Positions 1-9,100 of a DNA stretch of 64,000 nt are shown piece by piece. Source of the stretch: Bermanella marisrubri (GTDB taxonomy: Bacteria > Pseudomonadota > Gammaproteobacteria > Pseudomonadales > Oceanobacteraceae); contig NZ_CP051183.1 of the NCBI RefSeq assembly GCF_012295615.1, positions 3,251,001 through 3,315,000 on the forward strand, written 5' to 3'. The translations under genes were made by a program, and so were the position numbers. Positions within the stretch are counted from its first letter, which is position 1. Each line of letters opens with the position of its first letter. The notes below the pieces were generated by a model that worked only from the letters and a program-made list of their open reading frames with translations, did no database searches and had not been told where the DNA came from.

Positions 1-517
1 AGTTAGGAATGTATGACTCAGGCAAATACCACGCTTGGTTCAATGAATTTCGCTTTTTTAATTTGAGTTCAGCGCCGGACTCTAGCTTTCCTCCATTAAT
101 ACCGCCTATGCCTTCTCGAACCACAGCGCTGGCGCTATCGAACTGTTTTTTAATATCAAAGCCACCAGCGACCGATAAATAAATGCGACATCCTTTTACG
201 GCATAAGCCAGCTCAATTTTTTGCCCATTTTTAATATACAGTGTCCGCCACTGGGGCTGTCTCTTGCCATCAACCGAAACGTCAACTTTCGCCCCCGTCA
301 CGGCAACACACATATCCTGAGTAGCAACCGCTTTGAAACCACCCATTGTGATTTCCAGCGCCACTGAGTTGGCTTGGTTATCCACTAATCGGTTTGCAAA
401 TCGAAAAGCAAACGGATCCATTGGACCACCTGTAGTTAACCCAAGATGATGCTGACCAAAGCGCCCCAAATCTTGCGTCAAAGTTAAAAAACCGGGATCA
501 ATAATCTGCAACGCCAT
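1..517 (-). CDS. pxpC: 5-oxoprolinase subunit C (PxpC), 3' end outside window
   Basis: Biotin-dependent-carboxyltransferase-like (KipA/urea amidolyase C-terminal) family. With PxpA and PxpB it hydrolyses 5-oxoproline to L-glutamate using ATP, in the cytoplasm. The ATG sits at 517-515 and overlaps the stop of pxpB by one base (TAATG), so translation is coupled. I translated 172 residues before the window edge. They show the family's N-terminal hallmarks: IDPGFLTLTQDLGRFGQ near residues 6-22, TTGGPMD near 28-34, and a conserved VAGGFD stretch later. The family is usually a little over 300 residues, so roughly half is missing beyond position 1. Third gene of the DUF1445-pxpA-pxpB-pxpC operon. 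The identification rests on both sequence and context. Confidence 0.9.
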   Translation of the reverse strand, partial: MALQIIDPGFLTLTQDLGRFGQHHLGLTTGGPMDPFAFRFANRLVDNQANSVALEITMGGFKAVATQDMCVAVTGAKVDVSVDGKRQPQWRTLYIKNGQKIELAYAVKGCRIYLSVAGGFDIKKQFDSASAVVREGIGGINGGKLESGAELKLKKRNSLNQAWYLPESYIPN

Positions 518-1206
518 TACGCAATTTCTCCCTTTGGTAGCTCGCCGCCCATGTCAAAAAACGTTTGTTCATCGATGGCATAGAACTGCACTAAATCACC
601 GGATTGCACCGGCATAGGAGGTTGCTCCTCTGGCTCAAACATAGGTATTGGACAGTAGCCAATTAAATTCCAGCCACCGGGACTTTGCTTGGGATACACT
701 GCTGTTTGTCGATCAGCAATGGCGACAGCTCCCTTTGGTACCCTCTTACGAGGAGTATCTAGGCGCGGCATAACCAAAGATTCATCTAACTCACCTAAGT
801 ATGCAAAACCAGGAGCAAAACCAATTGCATAGACCTGATAAGACTGGGATGAATGACGCTCAACCACCTCATCACTTGACAATGATTTATGCTCAGCAAC
901 ACGCTGTAAATCAGGACCGGCATAATAGACGGGTAAACGAACGAGGCGACGCTGATCATCACTGTGCGAATTGAAATGAGATTCATACGCAAAACGTATC
1001 CATTTTCTCACTGCTAAATGATCTATTTTTAATGGATCGAAAATCACGAGAACGGATGCATAACTTGGCACAAGATCAATAAGCTCACGCCCAACATATG
1101 GTCGCAACTGCTGGCATAGATGCAGTATGTTTTGCGTAACTTCAGGACTGACTTGGTCACCCACATAAACAATCAGTGCGTTTTCCCCAGCCACATGAAT
1201 ATTCAT
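517..1206 (-). CDS. pxpB: 5-oxoprolinase subunit B (PxpB, KipI family)
   Basis: A 229-residue protein of the KipI/carboxyltransferase C/D family, the second subunit of the prokaryotic 5-oxoprolinase. Visible family motifs are GFAPGFAYL at about residues 129-137, then PRLDTPRKRVPKGAVAIA and SPGGWNLIG in the C-terminal third. The length fits the family. The start ATG overlaps the stop of pxpA by four bases (ATGA), and its own stop overlaps the pxpC start, so the three subunits are translationally coupled. In Bacillus the homologue KipI is also known as an inhibitor of kinase KinA; the neighbours here favour 5-oxoproline hydrolysis. Cytoplasmic. Confidence 0.93.
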   Translation of the reverse strand: MNIHVAGENALIVYVGDQVSPEVTQNILHLCQQLRPYVGRELIDLVPSYASVLVIFDPLKIDHLAVRKWIRFAYESHFNSHSDDQRRLVRLPVYYAGPDLQRVAEHKSLSSDEVVERHSSQSYQVYAIGFAPGFAYLGELDESLVMPRLDTPRKRVPKGAVAIADRQTAVYPKQSPGGWNLIGYCPIPMFEPEEQPPMPVQSGDLVQFYAIDEQTFFDMGGELPKGEIA

Positions 1207-1946
1207 GATTGAATCAACTCGCGAATACTTTGAATGGCCTTAACACCAGCTTCGTTGTCGCCGTGAACGCATACTGAATCAGCTTTAATTGATAGCGTTT
1301 GACCACTTGCCGTTGTCACTGTGCCATGCTCCACAAGCTGCTGCACCTGTTGCAACATTTTTTCCTGATCGTGAACGGCCCCAGCTTGGTTACGTGCTAA
1401 TAATTTGCCATCGTCGTCATAGCATCTGTCGGCAAATGCTTCGAAAATCAACTCAACGCCTAACGCTTCTGCTTGCTTTTGGTGCTCTTCACTAGCGGCT
1501 GTTGCTTGCAACATTAATTTAATCGGACGATGAAAGTCAGATACAGACTTCAATATGGCCAAGCGTATATCGTCATTCTTCATCATGTCGTTATATAAAG
1601 CGCCATGGGGTTTTACATATTCCATGGTCAGGCCAATATTTTTTGCCATTCCATCCAGCGCACTCATTTGATAGTGCATAAAGCCTATGATTTCCGTCTC
1701 ACTGCAGTTCATACTGCGTCGACCAAACCCAACTAAGTCAGGATATGCTGGATGGGCACCTACCATAACGTTATTTTTTTTCGCTAGCTGCAGTGTTTTT
1801 TGCATGGTCACTGGGTCGCCACCATGAAAGCCACACGCAATATTGGCCTGATCAATATGAGGAAAAACCGATTCGTCCATACCCATGGACCAAGAACCGT
1901 AGCTCTCGCCTAAATCGCAATTTAACAATAAGCCATTCCGACTCAT
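1203..1946 (-). CDS. pxpA: 5-oxoprolinase subunit A (PxpA, LamB/YcsF family)
   Basis: A 247-residue LamB/YcsF family protein, the subunit thought to bind 5-oxoproline in the PxpABC enzyme. Family signatures seen: LLNCDLGESYG at the N terminus, ANIACGFHGGDP near residues 35-46, MVGAHPAYPD, VKPHGALYN and, near the C terminus, CVHGDN. These His/Asp-rich motifs form the putative active cleft of this family. The length is typical. It is preceded by 10 bases after the DUF1445 gene stop and overlaps pxpB by four bases. The gene reads as an intact, ordinary member; substrate assignment comes from the well-described PxpABC system. Confidence 0.93.
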   Translation of the reverse strand: MSRNGLLLNCDLGESYGSWSMGMDESVFPHIDQANIACGFHGGDPVTMQKTLQLAKKNNVMVGAHPAYPDLVGFGRRSMNCSETEIIGFMHYQMSALDGMAKNIGLTMEYVKPHGALYNDMMKNDDIRLAILKSVSDFHRPIKLMLQATAASEEHQKQAEALGVELIFEAFADRCYDDDGKLLARNQAGAVHDQEKMLQQVQQLVEHGTVTTASGQTLSIKADSVCVHGDNEAGVKAIQSIRELIQS

Positions 1947-1956
1947 AACTACCTTC

Positions 1957-2742
1957 TTACAAAATTGCCAACTTTGAATTCGACATGTCAGTAACGACCA
2001 TGCACCCTGGAGAATGAGTAATACAAAACTCTGGTTTCGCTGCCATAATCGCAGCTTGCGGCGTTACACCACATGCGGTAAACACGGGCACCTCCCCCGC
2101 GCGGATAGAAACGGCATCGCCATAATCTGGCTTGTTAATATTGCTTATACCAATATCCTCTGGATTACCAAAGTGAACCGGGGAACCATGAACAGATGGA
2201 AAACGCGAGCATATTTGAATCATGCGGATGGCATCCGCTGGTTTAAACGGACGCATGCTAACCACCATATTGCCATGTAAACGCCCCGCGGGCTGACAAG
2301 TCATATTGGTGTCGTACATAGGCACATTTACACCTTCAGTGATGTTTCGAATTTCCAATCCATCGGCCAATAATGCTTCTTCAAAACTAAAACTGCAGCC
2401 CAGCAGGAACGTAACTAAATCGTCCCGCCATACACTCGATATATCCGTGACTTCTTTATCAAGCCGCCCATTCTCCCAAAGACGATACCTGGGGACATCA
2501 GTTCTGATGTCAAAATCAGGCGCAATAGAAGGTATCTTTGTCGCCCCAGGGCTGGATGCCATCGCCACAATGGGACATGGCTTGGGGTTTAGTTGGCAGA
2601 ACTGCAAAAATTCATTAGCCCAAGCTTTGGGTAAAATAGCCACATTGCATTGCACATACCCTGCACAATAGCCAGATGTATGCCCCGTATGCTGACCAGC
2701 TCGGATACGTTGGCGTAGTTCAGCTGGCGTCTCTTTTTGCAT
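1957..2742 (-). CDS. DUF1445 / YcsI-like putative hydro-lyase (D-glutamate cyclase-like)
   Basis: A 261-residue protein of the DUF1445 family (Bacillus YcsI). The bacterial-type domain is shared with the animal mitochondrial D-glutamate cyclase, which converts D-glutamate to 5-oxo-D-proline. Conserved pieces: [18 protein letters not shown] near the N terminus, a central [11 protein letters not shown] stretch, and a C-terminal [11 protein letters not shown] and [12 protein letters not shown] chose ATG 2742 because GGGGGAG lies about 11 bases upstream; an in-frame ATG 42 bases further up has no ribosome-binding site and would add 14 residues absent from the family core. First gene of the pxp operon. 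The D-glutamate role is inference from family and neighbours; the bacterial activity is not shown by the sequence. Confidence 0.82.
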   Translation of the reverse strand: MQKETPAELRQRIRAGQHTGHTSGYCAGYVQCNVAILPKAWANEFLQFCQLNPKPCPIVAMASSPGATKIPSIAPDFDIRTDVPRYRLWENGRLDKEVTDISSVWRDDLVTFLLGCSFSFEEALLADGLEIRNITEGVNVPMYDTNMTCQPAGRLHGNMVVSMRPFKPADAIRMIQICSRFPSVHGSPVHFGNPEDIGISNINKPDYGDAVSIRAGEVPVFTACGVTPQAAIMAAKPEFCITHSPGCMVVTDMSNSKLAIL

Positions 2743-3113
2743 ATTTATTACTCCCCCAACCCTACTCACACCTGGCATGAGCATACTTAATGAAACCTAT
2801 ACCGCAATTATAGCTCAGGCAATGCAGAATGATTCAATGTCTTTATCAATAAATGTAGATTCTCCTTAATAACTTTAAATAATCAACATAAATTTCAATA
2901 TTTCGAACATACTGATATTATTTCCCTATCAAAGAAATTTAATATTTCATTCCATTCATAAAGACAGTGCAGCCAGAAGCTCACATCTCATGACAGAACC
3001 CATCTCTCTTCATCGCCCATTCGTCTTGGTATTCTTCCGCCTAATATCGTCAAAGGCTTTGCAGCATCGGAGTTTTTCATTATTCTGACCATTTGATTAA
3101 GGAACTAAGGACC
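2743..3113. other. AT-rich divergent intergenic region between the pxp operon and the AGCS symporter
   Basis: A 371-base gene-free stretch separating two divergent units. Its left part carries a good -10 box for the minus-strand operon (annotated separately) and its middle is strongly AT-rich, as expected for a regulatory region. No RNA gene, coding frame of useful length or strong hairpin was recognised. A sigma54-like GG/GC pair at about 3032-3047 was checked and has the wrong spacing. Confidence 0.6.
2807..2837 (-). promoter_or_regulatory. candidate sigma70 promoter of the DUF1445-pxpABC operon
   Basis: Read on the minus strand there is a perfect -10 box TATAAT (2812-2807) and a -35-like TTGAAT (2837-2832) 19 bases upstream. 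The -10 lies about 65 bases before the DUF1445 start codon. The spacing is longer than the optimal 17, so the -35 assignment is uncertain, while the -10 is convincing. Confidence 0.4.
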
Positions 3114-4616
3114 ATGCAAGAAATTGTTAATGCCATTAATGGCGTCGTCTGGAGCCCTGCGCTCGTTTATCTCTGCCTAGCAGCAGGGTTATTCTTTTCC
3201 ATCGTCACGCGCTTTGTTCAAGTGCGCCAAATAAAAGAAATGTGGCGCTTACTATTTACGCCAAACAAATCCGATACTGGCATTTCCTCTTTCCAAGCCC
3301 TAGCCATCTCACTATCAGGACGTGTCGGCACAGGTAATATTGCGGGTGTCGCCGCAGCCATTGGCTTTGGTGGCCCTGGTGCCGTTTTTTGGATGTGGGT
3401 AGTCGCTTTCTTGGGTGCTGCTACAGCCTATATTGAATCTACATTGGCACAGATTTATAAAGAAAAAGATGGCGATGAGTTTCGTGGTGGCCCCGCCTAT
3501 TACTTTGAAAAAGCACTTGGGCAAAAATGGTATGCCATCATTTTCGCTCTTGCCACGATCCTTGCAACAGGCTTTCTAATGCCCGGCATTCAATCAAATA
3601 GTATAGGGAATGCGATCGTACTTGCCTTTGGTTCAGGCGATATGGTTAGCACAGGGATCGGCGAACTAAGCTCTGTCAAAATCGCAACAGGTGTACTTAT
3701 TTGTATCGTACTAGCATTCATTATATTCGGTGGTGTTAAGCGCATCGCTCATGTCGCACAATTGGTTGTGCCTTTTATGGCGCTTGCCTATATCGTTATT
3801 GCTGTTGCGATCGTATTACTTAATATTGAACAAGTCCCGAGCATTATTGCCATGATTGTTGGGGACGCCTTTACCCCGATGGCCGGAATCGGTGCAGCCA
3901 TTGGCTGGGGCGTAAAGCGTGGTGTTTACTCTAATGAAGCAGGCCAAGGTACAGGTCCTCATGCCGCTGCGGCTTCGAACGTTCAACATCCTGCTCAACA
4001 AGGTTTAGTACAGTCCTTTTCAATCTACATAGATACACTATTTGTCTGTTCTGCTACTGCGTTCATGATTCTGATTACCGGCGCATACAATGTTCATGGT
4101 GTAGGCGATGCATTCCTTGTGCAAAATCTAGGCGCTGACATTGCTGCAAACAGCCCTGCTTTTACGCAACTTGCGATTGAGACCACGTTACCGGGAATGG
4201 GCAAACCATTTATTGCATTTGCACTATTCTTCTTCTCTTTCACCACCATTTTGGCGTACTACTACATTGCTGAAACCAATGTCAGCTATATTCGCCGCAC
4301 CTTTAAAGTACCTGGTCTAATGGGCTTATTAAAAATCGTACTATTGGGCTCAGTATTCTATGGCACCGTGAAAACTGCTGATCTTGCTTGGGGACTAGGT
4401 GATATCGGTGTTGGCCTTATGGCTTGGTTAAACATCATTGGTATTCTATTAATCTTCTTCATGGCTCGCCCTGCTATGAAAGCTTTAAAAGATTACGAGA
4501 AACAACAAAAAGAAGGTGTAACGGAATACCATTTTGATCCAGAAAAACTCGGCATTAAAAAAGCTGACTTTTGGGTTGAGCGCAACCAACAGGAAAAACG
4601 TTCAAACAATTCCTAG
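3114..4616 (+). CDS. AGCS family sodium/alanine (amino acid) symporter
   Basis: A 500-residue inner-membrane protein of the alanine/glycine:cation symporter family (AlsT/DagA type) with about eleven hydrophobic segments. Family blocks visible: GRVGTGNIAGVAAAIGFGGPG near the N terminus, AFLGAATAYIESTLAQ, and SNEAGQGTGPHAAAAS around the middle, the last being the classical family signature. The start is the ATG at 3114, preceded by AAGGA a few bases upstream; an in-frame TTG at 3093 would add seven residues and is less likely. It is divergent from the pxp operon, which suggests the cargo could be 5-oxoproline, glutamate or a D-amino acid, but the family mostly carries alanine or glycine, so the substrate is open. 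Confidence 0.9.
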   Translation: MQEIVNAINGVVWSPALVYLCLAAGLFFSIVTRFVQVRQIKEMWRLLFTPNKSDTGISSFQALAISLSGRVGTGNIAGVAAAIGFGGPGAVFWMWVVAFLGAATAYIESTLAQIYKEKDGDEFRGGPAYYFEKALGQKWYAIIFALATILATGFLMPGIQSNSIGNAIVLAFGSGDMVSTGIGELSSVKIATGVLICIVLAFIIFGGVKRIAHVAQLVVPFMALAYIVIAVAIVLLNIEQVPSIIAMIVGDAFTPMAGIGAAIGWGVKRGVYSNEAGQGTGPHAAAASNVQHPAQQGLVQSFSIYIDTLFVCSATAFMILITGAYNVHGVGDAFLVQNLGADIAANSPAFTQLAIETTLPGMGKPFIAFALFFFSFTTILAYYYIAETNVSYIRRTFKVPGLMGLLKIVLLGSVFYGTVKTADLAWGLGDIGVGLMAWLNIIGILLIFFMARPAMKALKDYEKQQKEGVTEYHFDPEKLGIKKADFWVERNQQEKRSNNS

Positions 4617-4653
4617 TGTGACGAAGTAGAAATAAATATTTTTTAACACGCAT

Positions 4654-4689
4654 AAAAAAAGCCCCTAAATTGTTTTAGGGGCTTTTTTT
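4654..4689. terminator. bidirectional Rho-independent terminator between AGCS gene and glyA
   Basis: A perfect nine-base-pair stem GCCCCTAAA/TTTAGGGGC (4661-4669 with 4674-4682) and a four-base loop, flanked by a run of seven A on the left and seven T on the right. The tails allow termination of both convergent genes. Confidence 0.92.
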
Positions 4690-4713
4690 GTATTCACGCT
4701 TAGCGCATATTTA

Positions 4714-5976
4714 TTAGCTGTATACAGGAAATTCTGCACACAAAGCCTGAACTTTAGCACGAACCTGAGCTGCTACTTCATCTTTATTGCCATTCTCAAG
4801 ACTATCAAGCACATCACAAATCCAGGATGTTAAATCACGAGCTTGCTCTTCTTTGAAGCCACGAGAGGTAATTGCCGGCGTACCAATACGCAAACCTGAC
4901 GTAACAAACGGAGAACGTGGGTCATTCGGTACGGCATTTTTGTTCACTGTAATATGAGCTTCGCCTAATGCGGCATCTGCGTCTTTACCTGTGTACTCCT
5001 TGCCAATCAGATCAACTAGGAAAAGGTGATCATCGGTACCACCAGAAACGATATTAATACCACGCTCAATGAATACTTCGGCCATTGCCTGAGCATTCTT
5101 AACCACTTGCGCTTGGTACGTCTTGTATTCTTCTGACATAGCTTCTTTGAAGCACACTGCTTTCGCGGCGATCACGTGCATCAAAGGACCACCTTGCGAT
5201 TCTGGGAAGACAGCAAAATTAAGTTTTTTGTTTAACTCTTCATCTTCTTTGGCAAGAATCAAACCGCCACGAGGACCGCGCAACGTTTTGTGCGTTGTAG
5301 TCGTCACAACATCAGCGATACCCACAGGAGAGGGATAAACGCCTGCCGCAACAAGACCTGCAATATGAGCCATATCGACAAATAAGTAAGCACCTACTTT
5401 ATCGGCGATATCACGGAAACGCTGCCAATCAACAATACGACTAAACGCAGAGAAGCCACCAATGATCATTTTAGGTTTGTGCTCTAGCGCAAGACGCTCC
5501 ACTTCTTCATAGTCAATATCACCCGTTTCTGGGTGTAAACCGTACTGAACGGCATCATAAATGCGGCCAGAGAAGGATACCGACGCACCATGGGTTAAGT
5601 GACCACCATGAGCCAAACTCATACCTAGTACTTTGTCGCCCGGCTTACAAAGTGCCATGAAAACAGCGGCGTTTGCCTGCGAACCAGAGTGAGGCTGAAC
5701 ATTAGCGTAGCCTGCGCCAAACAACTCTTTAGCGCGATCAATTGCTAGCTGCTCAACGACGTCAACATGCTCACAACCGCCGTAATAACGCTTGCCTGGA
5801 TAGCCTTCAGCGTACTTGTTGGTAAGCTGGCTGCCTTGGGCTTCCATGACGCGTGGGCTGGTATAGTTTTCAGATGCGATCAACTCAATGTGATCTTCCT
5901 GACGCTTTACTTCAGCCTGCATCGCTTCCCAAACAGCTGGGTCAAAATCAGCAATATTCATGTCTCGTTTAAACAT
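4714..5976 (-). CDS. glyA: serine hydroxymethyltransferase
   Basis: Converts serine and tetrahydrofolate to glycine and 5,10-methylene-THF; PLP enzyme of one-carbon metabolism, cytoplasmic. The 420-residue sequence is very close to the E. coli family pattern. The PLP lysine is K230 in [14 protein letters not shown], and the substrate/PLP-binding stretch HSGSQAN lies near residue 96. I start at ATG 5976 ([12 protein letters not shown], matching the family N terminus) because AGGGGA lies six bases upstream; an in-frame upstream start would add five residues. It stands alone, with its terminator shared with the convergent symporter gene and its promoter in the 203-base gap behind the PAS-GGDEF-EAL gene. 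Confidence 0.97.
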   Translation of the reverse strand: MFKRDMNIADFDPAVWEAMQAEVKRQEDHIELIASENYTSPRVMEAQGSQLTNKYAEGYPGKRYYGGCEHVDVVEQLAIDRAKELFGAGYANVQPHSGSQANAAVFMALCKPGDKVLGMSLAHGGHLTHGASVSFSGRIYDAVQYGLHPETGDIDYEEVERLALEHKPKMIIGGFSAFSRIVDWQRFRDIADKVGAYLFVDMAHIAGLVAAGVYPSPVGIADVVTTTTHKTLRGPRGGLILAKEDEELNKKLNFAVFPESQGGPLMHVIAAKAVCFKEAMSEEYKTYQAQVVKNAQAMAEVFIERGINIVSGGTDDHLFLVDLIGKEYTGKDADAALGEAHITVNKNAVPNDPRSPFVTSGLRIGTPAITSRGFKEEQARDLTSWICDVLDSLENGNKDEVAAQVRAKVQALCAEFPVYS

Positions 5977-6018
5977 GGAAATCCCCTGCATTCAAAGATG
6001 ACGGTTGATGTGCACTTG

Positions 6019-6046
6019 AGTATAAGCACTAAGACGCACTAACCAA
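6019..6046 (-). promoter_or_regulatory. weak candidate glyA promoter
   Basis: On the minus strand TATACT (6024-6019) lies 16 bases after TTGGTT (6046-6041), about 43 bases before the glyA start codon. The -10 matches five of six consensus bases and the -35 only three of six, so this is a tentative call. Confidence 0.3.
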
Positions 6047-6179
6047 GAAAAGTTGGGCGCATTGTACCCAAGTTATAAGGATTGGGCACTTGAAACTCCA
6101 TCAAGCCAAGTGAAGCTTTACTCATATTCACGGGTGAACAAGACCTCGACACTGATCTGTAGCCATGAAAACAGCGACT

Positions 6180-9100
6180 TTAATGCTCCAGATAAGGCTC
6201 TGACTCTGTTTCTAAGAAGTCTTGCGCGAAAAGATCTGCAGGAACCGGGTGGCTATACATATATCCTTGCACCTGATAACAACCGATCGTCTTAAGGAAT
6301 TGGCGTTGGCTTTCGTTTTCTACCCCTTCAGCAATGACACCAAGTCCAAGGTTGTTGGCCATGGCGACTATAGTTCGTGTGATCTGTCCATCTTCTTGGT
6401 TATAAGGAAGGTTTTGAATAAAACTTTTATCGATTTTCAGCTGGCTCACTGGAAATTGCTTAAGGTAGCTCAAAGAGCTATAGCCGGTTCCGAAATCGTC
6501 AATGGATAGACCAAAACCCATCTTTCGCGCCTCATTGAGAACAGCCAAGGTTCGGTCAATATCATCCATAAGAATACTTTCAGTTAATTCTAATTCTATA
6601 AGCTCTGGGTCTACGCCTGTTTCATCGACAATTCGACAGATCCTATCGAGCATTTGCGCATCTTTAAATTGTCTAGCGCTCAGATTGACCGCCAATTTAG
6701 GAATAACATAACCCGCTTCCTGCCAATCCATGATTTGCTCACAGGCCCTTCTTAAAACCCATTCACCAATAGGAACTATAAGCCCAGTTTCTTCAATGAT
6801 TGGAATAAACTTATCGGGACCAACCAGTCCAATGTCTGGACGATGCCAACGCAATAAGGTTTCCACTCCGCAAATACAATTGTGTTTAATGTCCCATTGC
6901 GCTTGGAAGGTTAATTCAAATTCATCGCGCTGCAGAGCAAGGTGCAAATTATTTTCTAGCTCTAAGCGCTCCATTGCTTTTTCATTCATCTCTTCCGCAT
7001 AAAACTGGAAGTTATTTTTGCCCATTGCTTTAGCGTGATACATAGCAGTATCTGCGTTTCGCAATAAATCCGTACCACTAAGAGCATTCTCTGGATACAA
7101 TGCAATTCCCACACTAGCACTTAAATACAATTGCCTGTCTTCAATAAAAAACGGCTGCATCATCTGATGTAAGATACGTTCACTCACATCAATAATGGTT
7201 TGTATTGCTTGTTCAGTTTCAGGCAAAGTTGCCATAATCACCGTAAACTCATCCCCCCCAATTCGGGAAACAAGGTTCTTCGCACCGACGGCTTCTTTTA
7301 AGCGGCTAGCTACTTCTTTTAAAACTTGATCACCAGCCGGATGCCCCATGGTATCGTTGATAGGTTTAAATCGATCCAAATCAATAAACAACAATGCTAG
7401 CTGAGATTCTTCTTTAGCCATTAAGCGATCCAATGCTTCATGCATTTGCGCGCGGTTGGGCAAGCCAGTCAACGGATCAAAATATGCAAGATGTTGAATC
7501 CGCGCCTCTGTTTGTTTTCGATGGGTAATATCACTGGAAATAATAATATGTGATTGTATTTGTCCCATTTCATCTTTCAGTGCCGTGACGCCCGTCCAGC
7601 TAGGATGCTTCTCGCCTTTACGATTTATATAGTCAAGCTCTCCCTGCCAATATCCATCCACAAGCAATGCATCACGGATATCCTGCATGGTTTGATGACT
7701 CACATCTTTGGCAATAAATTGTTTTGGATTAACGCCGATAACATGCTGCCCATCAAATCCGGTCAAATGCGTGAACGCTCTATTAACACGGCTAATCAAA
7801 CCTGTACTCGTTGTCATCATGATGGCTTCTGAAGAATTTTCGAATACTTCACTTGCGGTGCGCGCTTCATGTTCAATGAAGCGTCTTTGCGTTACATCAC
7901 GACAAGTTGCCAAGATTCCCTCTATGGCACCGGACTCATTGCGCAAAATACTGCTTTGCATTTCTAATATAACGGGAACACCGCTAAACGTTTGCGCGTC
8001 TAAATCCATTGTTCGCACTTGATCTTTGAAGCTCGAGATAGAAAGCGCTAACTGCAAGTCTCTTTCTAACGCCTGGATAAGTTTATTGACACTCTCCGTT
8101 ATTAAAAATAGTGACAGGCCTTCGCGCATAACTTGATCAGAGTCATAGCCGAGCATTTTGTTAATAGATGCACTGATGTAGCTTAATTCTAATTTTTTAT
8201 TCAGAGTAAAGACGATATCTGAAATACCATTGGCTAAAAGTCGGTAGCGACGCTCACTGAATGACAGCTGTATCTTGGCATCTTCCTCTTCTGTAATGTC
8301 GCGAGCCATCCCGACATAATATTGAGCGGGAACCTGCGTCTCTGAACTAAAGATACAATCACGGAAACGAATAACTCTCCAATTTCCATTCTTATGTTTT
8401 AAACGCGCTGTCGTTTCCTTCACTTCACCTGGGCGCATTGTTTTAAGCTGGCTAATTGCCGCATCACTTTTACTAACATCGTCAGGATGAATAAGTTGTC
8501 TCCAGTGTTCAATCTCTTCAAGCTCTTCACTGCTATACCCTAATAACTCACCAATATGACGTGAACTAAAACGCGTCTGCTTTGCAAACAAATCGTTAAC
8601 GTAAACCGTGTCGGGTAGGGTTTGAATAACATTGGACCAAAATTGCTCACTGTCTTTTAACGCAAGCTCAGCCTTAATACGGTCATTGATATCAATGAAA
8701 CTTACAATTGCTTGATCTTGTCCTACTTGATCCAATGTAGCATTCACCAAATAATGATTCTTGACGCCTTTTGCGTTAATGAAAGCAACCTCTCGCGAAA
8801 AGCTTTTCGCTCCTTGACGAATACCTTCTGCCATCTCCTGCATCAATTCATGATTGTAACTTAGAAAAAGATCCTTCAACGCTTCGATAAATTTTTGCTT
8901 ATTACTACCACCATGCATACTGACAGCAGAGGCGTTGATATCAATTAAATTGTAGCTAGAACGCAGGTCAGCGAAGCTATCCGGATACTGTTTTAAATAA
9001 TCTTCCACTGAAACACCATCAAGCTGCTCAAGCCATGATCTAACCAACGATATATCTACATGCCACATGCCCACTCCACAGCCATCGTAGAGTGCTTGGT

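Noticed and set aside
3032-3047. Sigma54-like promoter upstream of the AGCS symporter
   Set aside because: GG and GC are nine bases apart rather than ten, and the flanking consensus bases are weak.
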